Source: Acidobacteriota bacterium (lineage in GTDB: Bacteria > Acidobacteriota > Terriglobia > Terriglobales > SCQP01). Taken from it: a stretch of 64,000 bases of DNA. A program made the position numbers and the translations under genes. This document shows, piece after piece, positions 52,319-64,000 of the stretch. The notes beneath the pieces were generated by a model. It was given only the letters and a program-made list of their open reading frames with translations, was not told where the DNA came from and made no database searches. The stretch's first letter is position 1, and every line of letters begins with the position of its first letter. Where the stretch lies: assembly GCA_027459505.1 (NCBI GenBank), contig DAIDIE010000006.1, positions 1-64,000 of the forward strand, read 5' to 3'.

Positions 52319-53527
52319 CTAATCCGCACCCTGGATTTGTTGGCGCTGCAGCGTACTCTCCAGCAGCGCCGCTCCACGCACCGCAATCGAAGTTCCCGGC
52401 GCCGGCCCCTGCGCTAGTACCGCTGTGTCGCCGCTACTGTATTTCACCTGGACAGGAAGCTGCTGAAACAGGCCGCCGGACTGGGCGGTAAAGAGAAATG
52501 TCTGCGTTCCCTGACTTACCAGGGCCTGGCTGGGGACGGAGGCGGCCGCCGTGCTGCCTTCGCCTTCAATGCGCGCCATGGCGGTCATCCCGGGACGCAG
52601 CTTCCCAGCCGAGTTGGCAACGGCAAATAACATCGAGAGGGTGTGCGTGGCCGGGTCAATCACGGCCGCGCTGGCCACGCGGCGCATGGCAAAGCGCTTG
52701 CCGGGAAATGCGCTGGTCGTCAACACGCCTGCGCGAGCCTTCTCAAATTGCCCCAGTTCCTGCTGCGGCAGCGGCACCTGCACCCAGATTGGATCCAGCC
52801 GCACCACGGTGGCGATGACCTGCCCCGCGTTGATCAGCGCCCCGGGGGCCAGTTGCAGGCTGCTCAACACACCGCTGATGGGCGCGCGTAAAGCGAAGCG
52901 GCCGGGGTTGGAGGGCTGCGCGCGCTGCGAGGCTGCCGCCTGATAGGCCGCCGCCCGGCTACGCGCCGCCTCCAGTGCGGCTTGCGCCTGAACCAACTGA
53001 GCCTGCGCCTGCTGTACCTGTTTCAGAGGCGCGATGTTGTCGCGGTAGAGCTTCTGGTAGCGCTCCACATCCGCCTGTGCCAACTTTACCTGCGCTTGCG
53101 CCGCAGCCACTTCGGTATCAGCCTGGCGGGCATTGATCTGAATCCGCACACGCTGCGAGCTGCTGTAGACCTGTTGCAGGCTGGCCAGCAATTCCCCCGC
53201 ATGGACATGCATACCAGGCGCCAGGTTCCCGCGCATGTCCTCGACGTAGCCGCTCACCGGAGCGGTCACCGGCGCCTGGTGGGCGGGCGGCACGGTCAGG
53301 GTAGCGGCGATGGTAAAGCTGGGTGGGACGTTGGCCAGCCGTACTTGACCTACTTGCACCCCGAGGTCGCTCTGCTGTTGAGTGGTCAGCCGCAGCGCGC
53401 CCGGCGGTAAGGCCTGATGCGGCGCCTTGGCGGGCTGATCGTCGGGGTCGTACTGCTGGGCGCAGGCGCAGAGAAACACCAGCGCCGCCAGAACCCAAAT
53501 CAAGTTGCGCTTGAGGCCATTGTTCAC
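52319..53527 (-). CDS. RND periplasmic adaptor (HlyD/CusB-like) lipoprotein
   Basis: 402 residues. GTG start overlapping the TolC-gene terminal TGA by 4 bp. Probable lipobox FLCAC (C22). Barrel-sandwich (biotinyl-like) and coiled-coil hairpin regions (EVAAAQAQVKLAQADVERYQ) with a beta-barrel C-terminus, as in membrane-fusion proteins. Links the RND pump to its outer-membrane channel. Confidence 0.9.
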   Translation of the reverse strand: MNNGLKRNLIWVLAALVFLCACAQQYDPDDQPAKAPHQALPPGALRLTTQQQSDLGVQVGQVRLANVPPSFTIAATLTVPPAHQAPVTAPVSGYVEDMRGNLAPGMHVHAGELLASLQQVYSSSQRVRIQINARQADTEVAAAQAQVKLAQADVERYQKLYRDNIAPLKQVQQAQAQLVQAQAALEAARSRAAAYQAAASQRAQPSNPGRFALRAPISGVLSSLQLAPGALINAGQVIATVVRLDPIWVQVPLPQQELGQFEKARAGVLTTSAFPGKRFAMRRVASAAVIDPATHTLSMLFAVANSAGKLRPGMTAMARIEGEGSTAAASVPSQALVSQGTQTFLFTAQSGGLFQQLPVQVKYSSGDTAVLAQGPAPGTSIAVRGAALLESTLQRQQIQGAD

Positions 53528-54762
53528 TGTGTCCGCCCCTCGGCGCGCAGCAAGGCGGCTATGGCCGCCTGCCGGTCGTAGAGCGCCTGTTCATATTGTT
53601 GACGCACCTGCAGCGCCGCCCGTTGCGAATCCAGCACGGTAAGGATGCCGGTTTCGCCATTGCGATAGCTTTCCTAGGCCGCGGTCAGTTGTTGTTGCGC
53701 CTGCTTCAGCAAGCCCGCTTGGTAAAGGGCGACCTGGCTCTGCGCCGTCTTCCATTGCTCAAAGGCGGCGGCCAGAGCCTGGGCAAGGGAAATACACAGC
53801 GATTGCCGCTGTGCTTGCGCGCCCAACTCCGCAGCCTGCGCCTGCGCAATGGCGCCATGTACCGCTCCCGGCATGGGGATGGTTACGGCGGCGTTAAACC
53901 CGGGCGTGCGCTCGCCATCCTCGGTGCCATAACTGGCGCCCAGAGCGAAGCGGGGGATGGCGGCGCGACGGGCGAGGGCCAACTCGCGGCGCCGTTCCCG
54001 CACCAGCGCCTGGGCAGCCCGCCACTGGGGCTGCCGCGGCAGGGTCGTGCTCAACAAGTCCGCTAACGATAGAGGCGCCGGGGTGGGGAGTTGGGAGAGC
54101 TTGCCGTTCAATTGCAGGGGGGCAGTCGCCGCCCGGCCCAGCAACAGATTGAGTTTGAGGCCGGCCACATGAAGTTGCCCCTGCGCCACGCTGACGCTGC
54201 GCTGGGCGATAGCACTCCGTACGTTCGCCTGCATGACTTCCAGTCCCGCCACATCGCCGGCCTGGAAACGCTTGCTGGCCGCCTGCTCGATGTGCTGCGC
54301 GGCTCGCAGGCTCTGCCGGGCTGCCTGCAACTGCCGTTGGGCCAGCAGTACCGCGAAAAACGCCGTGCGCGCCTGATAAGCGAGGTCAACGCGGGCCAGT
54401 TGCAAAGCCTCTAGCGCCTGCTCCACCTGAGCCTGCGCCACCTGGCGCCGCAGGCTCAGGGTTCCCGGCAGTGGGACCTGCTCGCTGATGCCACCGCGGT
54501 CGGTCACCTTGCTCAGGGAATAGGACAATACCGGCGACGGCAAGGCGCCAGCGACCGTTAAGCCACCACGAGCAGCGCGCACCTGGGCCTCGGCGGCCTG
54601 AACCGCCGGGTTGTGGGCCAACACGAACTCCAGGGTTTGTTGCAGCGAAACCGGCTGTTGCGCCAGCAGCCCCGGCGCCAGCAGCAGCAAGCATGGGCAA
54701 AGGCGCGACCACGTCGCGGTCACGCGCGCTGCCGGCCCTCGACTAAGCCGAACCACCAACAT
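53524..54762 (-). CDS. TolC-family outer-membrane channel with in-frame TAG stop
   Basis: 362 residues to a TAG at 53676-53674, then 49 codons open in the same frame to TGA at 53526-53524. The downstream codons encode ESYRNGETGILTVLDSQRAA, a clear TolC-family C-terminal helix, so the TAG interrupts a normal ~412-residue protein near its end. Signal peptide and the first alpha/beta repeats (SLQQTLEFVLAHNPAVQAAE) are intact. Possible meanings: a nonsense mutation, a sequencing error, or read-through. The adaptor's GTG overlaps the distal TGA, which supports the long form as ancestral. Confidence 0.85.
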
Positions 54763-54937
54763 GGAAGAGCTCCCGGATGGAATTGTGCTTCCCGCGCCGA
54801 AGCGTGCGTCGCGGTGCGGATGCGGGCTAAACGCCTGAAGCCATTTCCCGCGCCTTGCAACCGAGCACCACTACGCACTCCCGCCGGGGGACGGCTGCGA
54901 ACCTGGTGAGGTTGCCAATACCTATTTTCCTATTTCT

Positions 54938-57004
54938 TCAATGCTGTCCCTGCGAGGTTGCGGGGAGCGGATAGTTCGGCGCCGGGCGCATATATTGTCC
55001 GGGCGGCTGGGGCGGCGGTGGATGGTACTGATGTGAAGGACCATAGGGCATACCGGGGCGGCTGGTCGGATACTGCCGCTGCTGCTGCGCCCGCATTTGC
55101 TGCATGTAGTTGTTGGGCTGGTACGTAAAGCTGCTGCCGGGGCTGCTGAACACGTCGGGCGGGTACCACAAGGCGCGCGCCTCCTGGGTCCGCTCGCCCA
55201 GCCGGTAGGGGGTGATCACCAGGCTCAGGCGTTGCGTCGCATGCTGCGTGCCGGCGGTGGAAAACAGCCGGCCCAAGGCGGGAATCGCCGACAAGCCGGG
55301 CAATCCCACCAGGCTCTCCACCTCCTGGGTAGTCAAGGCGCCCATCACCAGAACCGGTTCCCCGAATTGCAGGTCAGCGGTGCTTTGAAATTCGCGCGTA
55401 TCAATGATCGGATTCGCCCCCAGGATCTGGTTCGACAAGGTCAGCACTTTGATATGCACAGCGGTGACGATATGGTCGCCGTCGATTTCCGCCGGCTTCA
55501 ACTTGAGATCCAGGCCGAGATCCTGGTACTGGAACATCGGGATCGCCTGGGAGGCGCTGGAGGGCAAATTCTGTCCGGTCGAAGAGAACAGGATCGGAGT
55601 CGAAGTGCCGGCCACGATGGGGTACTTTTCCCCGTCTTTCAGTTCCGCCGGCGTGGTCGGGGTGGAACGCAGCCAGACGGTCTGCAGGACGCGCGTCAGC
55701 GAGTGCGACTCGCCAAAATTGACGCTCGTATTGGGGATGGTGAGCGCGCTCAGGGTCGTGCCGCCGCCCACCAGGACAAAAGGATTGTTCAGCAGTGGCG
55801 CAAGTTGCGACTGCATCTGCTGCAACTGGCTCATGAGCTGCTGGTTGTTGAGGAGATTGGTAATAAGGCTCGGATTCTGCAAAATCGCCAGCGCCTGAGA
55901 AATGTTTGAAACGCCCAGTTGCGAAAGCAGCGGCGCCAATGGCAGTAATTGGAACTGGCCGGGAGGGGTCACGCCCAGGCTGCGGCTGAAGTCGCCATCG
56001 GTTTCGACAAACTGCACCTTGAACATGACGTCGCCGGGTGAATCCTCCAGTTGGTGCAGCAGCGCCTGGGCGGCATCGAGTTGCTGTGGCAGGCCGCGCA
56101 CCACGAGCGCGTCTTCATGGCTATTGATCTGTACCTGCTGCAGGTTGAGGACAACGCGCAAAACCTGGGAAATGTCGACCAGTTGGGGCCGGGTAACGCT
56201 GCCCACGGGATACAGCGTCCGCTGGACGACATGGCGGAATTTTTCGGCGTCCTTTAACTGGCCTATATAAAGGACGTTAGCGCTCAAGGGTGTCCAGGTG
56301 ACTCCGAGGGCGTCATCGACGGCTTGCAGTGCCTGCTGGAAGTCGAGATCCGTCACGTCAAAGCGGACGTTGCGGTCGGGGACTGCATCCTCAATGTAGA
56401 ACTTCATTCCGTAAGCGGTGGCGATCTGCCGCAGCAACTCGCGCGCTCCGCCGCGGAAATGAAAGCTGTGGCGCCCGCTGGCGGCCTGCTCAAGCGGCAA
56501 ACCCTCGGCGCGCCGCATGAGGTCACCACTGTAGGTCGGCTGTTGCTGGGTTCGCGGCTCGGCAAACAAGGTGTCGAGCGCCTGGATGGCCGCCTGGTCG
56601 CGCGGATCCAGAGTCAAGGCCATGCGAAACTCCGCTCCGGCCGCCATCTTGTCGCCGGCGCGCTGCTCGATGTAGCCCTGACTCAAATGGTGCAAGAGAG
56701 CGGCGTTATAAAAGGCGTTGACGTCGTTGCGCAGGATGAGGTTGTGCGGCGCCAGCCGTAGCGCCTGCTGACCGAGAAACAGAGCGACATCATATTTTTG
56801 GCGCGCCTCGGCTTTCAAGGCGCGGTTCAGCGTCTTGCGCGCACGGGAGGGCATGAGGGGGGAAGAAGGGGCGGGCCCAGCCGGAGCTTTCCGCCCGCCC
56901 CGGCCAGCCGGGGAGAGGTCAGGCTGTCCCTTTGCCGCCTTTGCCGTGGAGACCAACAGGATTGCGGACAGCAAGCTGATGCCTGCGCGCTGCCATTTCC
57001 GCAT
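54938..57004 (-). CDS. Secretin-family outer-membrane protein with TPR-like N-terminus
   Basis: 688 residues with signal peptide. Residues ~60-150 are helical and TPR-like (LGQQALRLAPHNLILRNDVN). Next comes a FHFRGGARELLRQIATAYG secretin/TonB short N-terminal domain, N-domains, and the beta-barrel secretin core (~400-620) ending in the S-domain-like region ITPYRLGERT. Pro/Gln-rich tail. Could belong to a type II or type IV pilus-like system; no ATPase, pseudopilin or other pilus gene lies in this window. Confidence 0.85.
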   Translation of the reverse strand: MRKWQRAGISLLSAILLVSTAKAAKGQPDLSPAGRGGRKAPAGPAPSSPLMPSRARKTLNRALKAEARQKYDVALFLGQQALRLAPHNLILRNDVNAFYNAALLHHLSQGYIEQRAGDKMAAGAEFRMALTLDPRDQAAIQALDTLFAEPRTQQQPTYSGDLMRRAEGLPLEQAASGRHSFHFRGGARELLRQIATAYGMKFYIEDAVPDRNVRFDVTDLDFQQALQAVDDALGVTWTPLSANVLYIGQLKDAEKFRHVVQRTLYPVGSVTRPQLVDISQVLRVVLNLQQVQINSHEDALVVRGLPQQLDAAQALLHQLEDSPGDVMFKVQFVETDGDFSRSLGVTPPGQFQLLPLAPLLSQLGVSNISQALAILQNPSLITNLLNNQQLMSQLQQMQSQLAPLLNNPFVLVGGGTTLSALTIPNTSVNFGESHSLTRVLQTVWLRSTPTTPAELKDGEKYPIVAGTSTPILFSSTGQNLPSSASQAIPMFQYQDLGLDLKLKPAEIDGDHIVTAVHIKVLTLSNQILGANPIIDTREFQSTADLQFGEPVLVMGALTTQEVESLVGLPGLSAIPALGRLFSTAGTQHATQRLSLVITPYRLGERTQEARALWYPPDVFSSPGSSFTYQPNNYMQQMRAQQQRQYPTSRPGMPYGPSHQYHPPPPQPPGQYMRPAPNYPLPATSQGQH

Positions 57005-57100
57005 ACCTCAGTGTAACAGGCGCGAGGAGGGCGCTCCCGGAGAAGCTATCGAGGCAGGCAGCGGAAGAGTGCCGGTCACGGCCCTCGCCGCGCGGTTATC

Positions 57101-59344
57101 ATGGAGCGACCGACGGCTCTCCAATTCTCCATGTCCGCCGACGCGCCCAAATCGACTCGCACGGCCGCCGCACCTCGTCGTGCCGCCCCGCCGCTGACGC
57201 TGGAAACCCAGCTCAAGTTTCTCAAGGGCGTTGGTCCCCGGCTGGGCGAACTGCTGGCGCAGCGGGGCCTGCAGACGGTTGAAGACCTGCTCTACTACCT
57301 GCCGTTCCGCTACGAAGACCGCAGCCATCTGAAAACCATCCAAATGCTTGCCCCTGGCGAAACCGCCACGGTGATGGCGGAGATTCGCCTGGTGAACCGC
57401 ATGCGCACCCGGCGGGGCATGAGCCTGCTGCAGGCTACGGCCTTCGATGGCAGCGGCACCCTGCACTGCACCTGGTTCCACGCGGACTACCTCAAAGACA
57501 AACTCAAGAGCGGACAGAAGGTCGCCCTCTACGGGCGCGTGGAACGCGAGCGCGGCGCGCTGGCCATGCGCCAACCGGAAATTGAATGGATGCAGGAAGG
57601 CGAGGCGGATGAAGAGCTGCAATCGCTCAAACTGGGCCGCGTGGTTCCGGTGTATGAGGCACTGGGGATGCTCACGTCGGGCCGTATCCGGTTGATGGTG
57701 GCGCGAGCGTTGGAAAACCTGCCGTCGCGCCTGCCAGACGTGCTTCCCGCCCGGGTGGCTGCCGCACTGGGTTTACCGGACCGCCGCTTCGCCTTTGAGC
57801 AGGCGCATTTTCCGGGTGGCGACGTCTCGATGGCGCATCTGATGGAGCGCCGCACGCCCGCGCAAATCCGGCTGATCATGGAAGAACTCTTCTTCCTGCA
57901 GGCCGGTCTGGAAATCAAGCGGCGCAAGGCGCTGCGCCAACAGGGGCTGGTACTGGAAGTCAACGCGCACATTCGCAACCGCCTCAAGCAGATCCTGCCG
58001 TTCCATCCCACCGGGGATCAGAAGAGCGCCTTGCGCGAGATCGTCGACGACCTGCGCAGTGGGCATCCCATGCGACGTCTGCTGCAGGGAGACGTGGGCA
58101 GCGGCAAAACCATCGTCGCGCTGGAAGCCGCTGTTATCGCCATAGAGAATGGATTTCAGGTGGCGCTGATGGCGCCGACCCAGATCCTGGCCGAGCAGCA
58201 CTTTTTTTCCGCACGGCAGAGCCTGCCGCAATACCGGCTTGCGCTGGTCACCTCGGCGACCCGGCAGAGCCGAAAGCGCAGCCTGTCGCCCGATCTTGCG
58301 CCGCCGCTGCTATCCGCCCCGGGCCTGCCCAGCAGCGAGCCACAACTGGCGATCGGCACACAGGCACTTCTGGAAGGTTCATTTCAGTTCAGCAATCTGG
58401 GTTTGGTCATCGTTGACGAACAGCACCGTTTCGGCGTCCTGCAGCGCCTGCAGCTCATGCAGAAAGGCGGCTTGCCCGCGCATGTTCTGGTGATGACCGC
58501 CACTCCGATTCCCCGCACGCTCGCGCTCTCGCTCTATGGCGATCTCGACGTCAGCGTCATTCACGAGCGTCCCCCCGGACGGCAGCCCATCACCACTCGC
58601 GTCCTGCCCGAAAACCGCTCCAGCGAGCTGTATGAGTTCGTTCGCAAACAGCTCCGGCTGGGTCGCCAGGCCTATTTCGTCTACCCGCTGGTGGAGGAGT
58701 CGGAGGTGCTCGACCTCAAGCCCGCGCTCAAAATGGCCGCCATCCTCAAATCCATTTTTCAGGAATTCGAGGTTGGCCTGCTGCACGGGCGCCTGTCCGC
58801 GGATGAGAAGTCCGCGATTATGTCCCGCTTCCGCGAGAACAAGATTCAGGTGCTGGTTTCGACCACGGTGATTGAAGTCGGCATGGATGTTCCCAACGCC
58901 AGCACCATGGTGATTGAAGAAGCTGAGCGCTTTGGCATTGCCCAACTGCATCAATTGCGCGGGCGCGTTGGGCGTCCGCGGCCGTCTCGCCCCGGCGATC
59001 CCAGGAATATGCCGCAACGTTCCTACTGTTTCCTGGTGCATGGCGCCGAAGTGTCCGATCTGGCGCGGCGGCGGCTGGAAGCTCTCGAAAAGACCGAAAA
59101 CGGCTTTGAACTGGCGGAGTTGGATTTGCGCCTGCGCGGCCCCGGTGAATTCTTCGGCACGCGCCAGAGCGGCATGCCCACCTTGCAGGTTGCCGATCCG
59201 ATCCGCGACCAGGAGCTGATGGAGGTGGCCCGCCAGCAGGCGCGCGACTTCCTCGACCAAGCGAATGCGCGGGAGAACTTCGACTTGGTGAAACATCTGC
59301 AAGCGCGCTGGCAGCGCCGCTATGGGCTGGTGGAAGTAGGTTAA
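57101..59344 (+). CDS. recG: ATP-dependent DNA helicase RecG
   Basis: 747 residues. N-terminal wedge/OB region (LKFLKGVGPRLGELLAQRG), Walker A GDVGSGKT, the DEQH box, the motif TATPIPRTL, and the closing QLHQLRGRVGR. Remodels stalled replication forks and recombination intermediates. Start 57101 given; an ATG ten codons later is an alternative. It is transcribed divergently from the secretin gene, with 96 bp between starts. Confidence 0.97.
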   Translation: MERPTALQFSMSADAPKSTRTAAAPRRAAPPLTLETQLKFLKGVGPRLGELLAQRGLQTVEDLLYYLPFRYEDRSHLKTIQMLAPGETATVMAEIRLVNRMRTRRGMSLLQATAFDGSGTLHCTWFHADYLKDKLKSGQKVALYGRVERERGALAMRQPEIEWMQEGEADEELQSLKLGRVVPVYEALGMLTSGRIRLMVARALENLPSRLPDVLPARVAAALGLPDRRFAFEQAHFPGGDVSMAHLMERRTPAQIRLIMEELFFLQAGLEIKRRKALRQQGLVLEVNAHIRNRLKQILPFHPTGDQKSALREIVDDLRSGHPMRRLLQGDVGSGKTIVALEAAVIAIENGFQVALMAPTQILAEQHFFSARQSLPQYRLALVTSATRQSRKRSLSPDLAPPLLSAPGLPSSEPQLAIGTQALLEGSFQFSNLGLVIVDEQHRFGVLQRLQLMQKGGLPAHVLVMTATPIPRTLALSLYGDLDVSVIHERPPGRQPITTRVLPENRSSELYEFVRKQLRLGRQAYFVYPLVEESEVLDLKPALKMAAILKSIFQEFEVGLLHGRLSADEKSAIMSRFRENKIQVLVSTTVIEVGMDVPNASTMVIEEAERFGIAQLHQLRGRVGRPRPSRPGDPRNMPQRSYCFLVHGAEVSDLARRRLEALEKTENGFELAELDLRLRGPGEFFGTRQSGMPTLQVADPIRDQELMEVARQQARDFLDQANARENFDLVKHLQARWQRRYGLVEVG

Positions 59345-59371
59345 AGGCGTGTTGCAGCGCTGATTGGTAAC

Positions 59372-59454
59372 AGAGGCACGGCCTCGTGTCTGAGCCGCCC
59401 GCCGGCATTGATTTCTGGCGGGTCGCTGGCACGTTCTCCGGTGAGGCCGTGAAG
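59372..59454 (+). repeat. Family A dispersed repeat, copy 11 (left part)
   Basis: GGCACGGCCTCGTGTCTGAG through GGTGAGGCCGTGAAG, cut off before the right end. Located between recG and the TonB receptor gene. Confidence 0.8.
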
Positions 59455-59525
59455 CTGAGGCGGCGCGAATCAGCATCTTAGCGCCGCAGATCCACCGGGG
59501 CTGCGGCAACGGGACGAAACACTCT

Positions 59526-61856
<2,331 letters not shown>

Positions 61857-61958
61857 AACCTCAAACAAGTCCAGCGGCTTGTGACTCCCCCGGTTTGGCG
61901 CCGCTCCACGGCCGCCGCGGCATGGCGTCGAGTAGAATCAACTTCACCGCCGCCACTT

Positions 61959-62807
61959 ATGTTGACCAACGAACCCAGCCGCACCGCGCTTCGAGCCGCA
62001 CTGCGCCGCGCCGCGCACCAGGTGATGGACGAGCCGTTGGTGTTTGAGGACCCCCTGGCGCTGCCGATTGCCGGGGTTGACGACGTGCGGCGCTTTCGAC
62101 AAAACCTGCTGCGTGGGGAAAACGAAAGCTACCGCGCGTTGCGTGCCTTCCTGGTGGCACGCAGCCGCTTCGCGCAGGACAAGCTCACCGCCGCGCTGGA
62201 CGCGGGTCTGCGGCAATACGTGCTACTGGGGGCGGGCTTTGACACTTCCGCCTACCGTCTGCCCGCGCTTGACGGGCTGCGCAGTTTTGAAGTCGATCAC
62301 CCCGCCACGCAGGAGGCCAAGCGACAGCGTCTGCATGCGGCGGGAATCGACTCCCCCTCCCACCTGACGTTTGTCCCGGTGGATTTTGAAAACGAATCCG
62401 CCGCCAGCGCGCTTGCCGGGGCAGGTTTCAACGGCGCCGAGCCGGCGCTGTTTTGCTGGCTGGGAGTGGTTCCCTACCTGCGTGAAGCAGCCATCTTCAA
62501 GACCTTGGGTTGGATCGCCAGTCTGGTGGAAGGGACCGCGGTCATTTTCGATTACGGCGAGGATCCCAACTCGTTGCCGGGTCCCCTACGAGCCCGCTTC
62601 AACGTGCTCTCCGCGCGCGTGGCCGCGATCGGCGAACCCTGGCTGAGCTTTTTCGAACCGGCGGAACTGGAGCGGCGCCTGCGCGGTCTGGGGTTCACGG
62701 CGATCGAAGACCTTTCCTCCGTGGAAATCAACGGCCTCTACTTCCGTGATCGCCATGATCGCCTCCGCACCGCGGGTATAGGCCACTTGATATACGCGCA
62801 GCGCTGA
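61959..62807 (+). CDS. SAM-dependent methyltransferase, TIGR00027/LCMT-like family
   Basis: 282 residues. The pattern SRTALRAALRRAAHQ, then RSRFAQDKLTAALDAGLRQYVLLGAGFDTSAYR (SAM site) and FCWLGVVPYLRE match the TIGR00027 group. Substrate unknown. Start 61959; the frame above it is non-coding in character. Followed by a perfect bidirectional terminator. Confidence 0.85.
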   Translation: MLTNEPSRTALRAALRRAAHQVMDEPLVFEDPLALPIAGVDDVRRFRQNLLRGENESYRALRAFLVARSRFAQDKLTAALDAGLRQYVLLGAGFDTSAYRLPALDGLRSFEVDHPATQEAKRQRLHAAGIDSPSHLTFVPVDFENESAASALAGAGFNGAEPALFCWLGVVPYLREAAIFKTLGWIASLVEGTAVIFDYGEDPNSLPGPLRARFNVLSARVAAIGEPWLSFFEPAELERRLRGLGFTAIEDLSSVEINGLYFRDRHDRLRTAGIGHLIYAQR

Positions 62808-62811
62808 CGCA

Positions 62812-62846
62812 AAACGGCCGGAGAGCGATGCTCTCCGGCCGTTTTC
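62812..62846. terminator. Bidirectional intrinsic terminator
   Basis: AAAACGGCCGGAGAGC - GAT - GCTCTCCGGCCGTTTT: 16-bp perfect stem, loop of three, with A and T ends usable from both strands. Separates the methyltransferase gene from rpmE. Confidence 0.95.
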
Positions 62847-62867
62847 ACAAAGGGATGGCTATCGCCG

Positions 62868-63074
62868 TTAGGCCTTTTTGCCGTACTTGCGTTGGAAGCG
62901 CTCGACGCGGCCAGCCGTATCCACCAGCTTCTGCTTGCCGGTAAAGAAGGGGTGGCACTGGGAGCAGATTTCCACGTGGATATCGCCGTGATGGGTGGTG
63001 CGGGTGGAGAAGCTGTTTCCGCAGGCGCACACCACGCGGGCTTCCTGGTAGACGGGGTGAATGTTTTCCTTCAT
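62868..63074 (-). CDS. rpmE: 50S ribosomal protein L31 (zinc form)
   Basis: 68 residues from ATG 63074; starts [12 protein letters not shown]. Cysteines C16, C18, C37 and C40 give the zinc-binding C+ form. The open frame to 63119 adds residues not found in the family. Part of the large ribosomal subunit. Confidence 0.97.
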   Translation of the reverse strand: MKENIHPVYQEARVVCACGNSFSTRTTHHGDIHVEICSQCHPFFTGKQKLVDTAGRVERFQRKYGKKA

Positions 63075-63245
63075 GGCTGCTGAGAAAAGATCCTTGGCGG
63101 TAAAAGGTAATTGTAGCACGGGGAAGCGGCTAAACCTGAATGGGCGCCGACCCGCCTGCCCAGGTAGTTTCGCGGATTAAAACGTTTGCGCAATCCGGGG
63201 CTTTATTTGCGGACACGTCAAAAGCGCGTCTATCATGGGGGCGCC

Positions 63246-64000
63246 ATGTCCACTATGAAACGACGCGATCTGCTCCGCTCCGGGCTTGCCGCTTCCCTGA
63301 CCTCGTTGCTTCCGGCCCCGGCTTTGGCCAGAGTGCACAACCTACTGCGCTCCTATCCCTCGGCGCCCTCGGCGGAGGCGCTTGCCGCAGTGGCGCCGCG
63401 CGAGCGGCTGTTGATGGACTTCGACTGGAAATTCTTCCAGGGGAATGACGCCGACCCGGCGCGTGACCTCAATTTTGGCCACGACCAGGGCGACTTCTCC
63501 AAAACCGGCACCTTTGCGTTTGCCACCGCAAAATTTGACGACAGCAAGTGGCGCAGCCTCGACCTGCCGCACGACTGGGCGGTCGAACTGCCCTTCGTCT
63601 ACGACAACACGCTGCAGAGCCATGGCTATAAACCACTGGGGCGCCGCTACCCGGAAACCAGCGTGGGTTGGTATCGCCGCGTCTTCAACATTCCCGCCCA
63701 GGACGCCGGGCGGCGCATCGTGCTGGAGTTTGATGGCGTGTTCCGCGACGCGCTGGTGTTTCTCAACGGCTGCTTCATTGGGCGCAATGACAACGGTTAC
63801 GCGCCCTTCTCGTTTGATGTTTCCGACTTCCTCAACTACGGGGGCGCCAACTATCTTGTGCTGCGGGTGGATGCCAGTTTTGGCGACGGGTGGTTTTACG
63901 AAGGCGCCGGCATCTACCGCCATGTTTGGCTCACCAAGACCAGCTTGTTGCACCTGGGGCAGTGGGAGAGCTATGTGCGCAGCGACATCGAGGGGCATGA
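63246..64000 (+). CDS. GH2-family glycoside hydrolase (3'-partial)
   Basis: 251 codons to the window edge. Tat-like export signal (KRRDLLRSGLAASLTSLLPAPALA). Then a GH2 N-terminal sugar-binding jelly roll (KWRSLDLPHDWAVELPFVYD, VGWYRRVFNIP, VFLNGCFIGRNDNGYAPFSF). The catalytic barrel lies beyond the window, so the specificity (beta-galactosidase type likely) cannot be confirmed. Confidence 0.85.
   Translation, partial: MSTMKRRDLLRSGLAASLTSLLPAPALARVHNLLRSYPSAPSAEALAAVAPRERLLMDFDWKFFQGNDADPARDLNFGHDQGDFSKTGTFAFATAKFDDSKWRSLDLPHDWAVELPFVYDNTLQSHGYKPLGRRYPETSVGWYRRVFNIPAQDAGRRIVLEFDGVFRDALVFLNGCFIGRNDNGYAPFSFDVSDFLNYGGANYLVLRVDASFGDGWFYEGAGIYRHVWLTKTSLLHLGQWESYVRSDIEGH

Noticed and set aside
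54938-57004. Evidence for a complete type II secretion or type IV pilus system
   Set aside because: Only the secretin is in the window; none of the ATPase, inner-membrane or pilin genes is seen.

Overview
The window is high-GC bacterial chromosome with gene content typical of Acidobacteriota (inference). The points behind that reading are a tandem pair of DUF507 genes, a DUF3467 gene, a TonB-dependent receptor with an N-terminal carboxypeptidase-regulatory-like domain, a plant-polysaccharide degradation block, and a single-chain acyl ligase-ACP-acyltransferase. No 16S rRNA gene or species marker is present, so the assignment is not firm. I see no transposase, integrase, phage structural gene or CRISPR array.

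Layout. 1-3.0 kb: an unfinished helix-turn-helix/coiled-coil protein with a minisatellite-coded tail, then a stand-alone PD-(D/E)XK-like nuclease. 3.0-7.4 kb: the queuosine-precursor operon queD-queE-queC, embedded between composite non-coding repeat arrays. 7.4-13.7 kb, all minus: a GT39 glycosyltransferase, DUF3467, two DUF507 genes, a Nudix hydrolase, a class III aminotransferase and cysS. 14.1-20.7 kb: a small plus-strand operon (YbjQ-like, membrane peptide, zinc ribbon), a tagatose-bisphosphate-type aldolase, hemW, an enoyl-CoA hydratase, a HAD phosphatase and an NAD-dependent epimerase. 20.9-32.7 kb: the carbohydrate block, with a 4xCBM6 beta-helix protein, a CBM20 remnant, a GH30 xylanase with ricin-B lectin domain, a CE1-like esterase overlapping a GH51 arabinofuranosidase, a divergent LysR regulator and an aldo/keto reductase. 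These activities fit arabinoxylan breakdown. 33.1-49.2 kb: tRNA-Gln(CUG), M1 aminopeptidase, FAH-family hydrolase, envelope proteins, DUF488, a lipoyl E2, the ligase-ACP-PlsC fusion, heme A synthase and an M48 lipoprotein. 49.2-54.8 kb: a tolC-hlyD-RND heavy-metal-type efflux operon whose TolC gene has an in-frame TAG. 54.9-64 kb: a secretin, recG, a TonB receptor, a SAM methyltransferase, rpmE and the start of a GH2 glycosidase.

The most unusual property is the repeat landscape. Family A is an intergenic element of about 190-300 bp, whole or partial, present 11 times and always in the same orientation. Two pieces lie inside the coding frame of the GT39 gene and one abuts a truncated CBM20 gene. 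Family B (about 60-90 bp) occurs three times. Families C, D and E are hairpin-rich modules; E forms direct repeats on both sides of queDEC, and D starts with heptanucleotide tandem repeats. Several 14-, 15- and 18-bp minisatellites lie in coding or near-coding DNA; one encodes a ~64-residue insert inside QueC. No new enzymatic or defence system is evident. The repeat-driven remodelling of genes is the best candidate for something undescribed.
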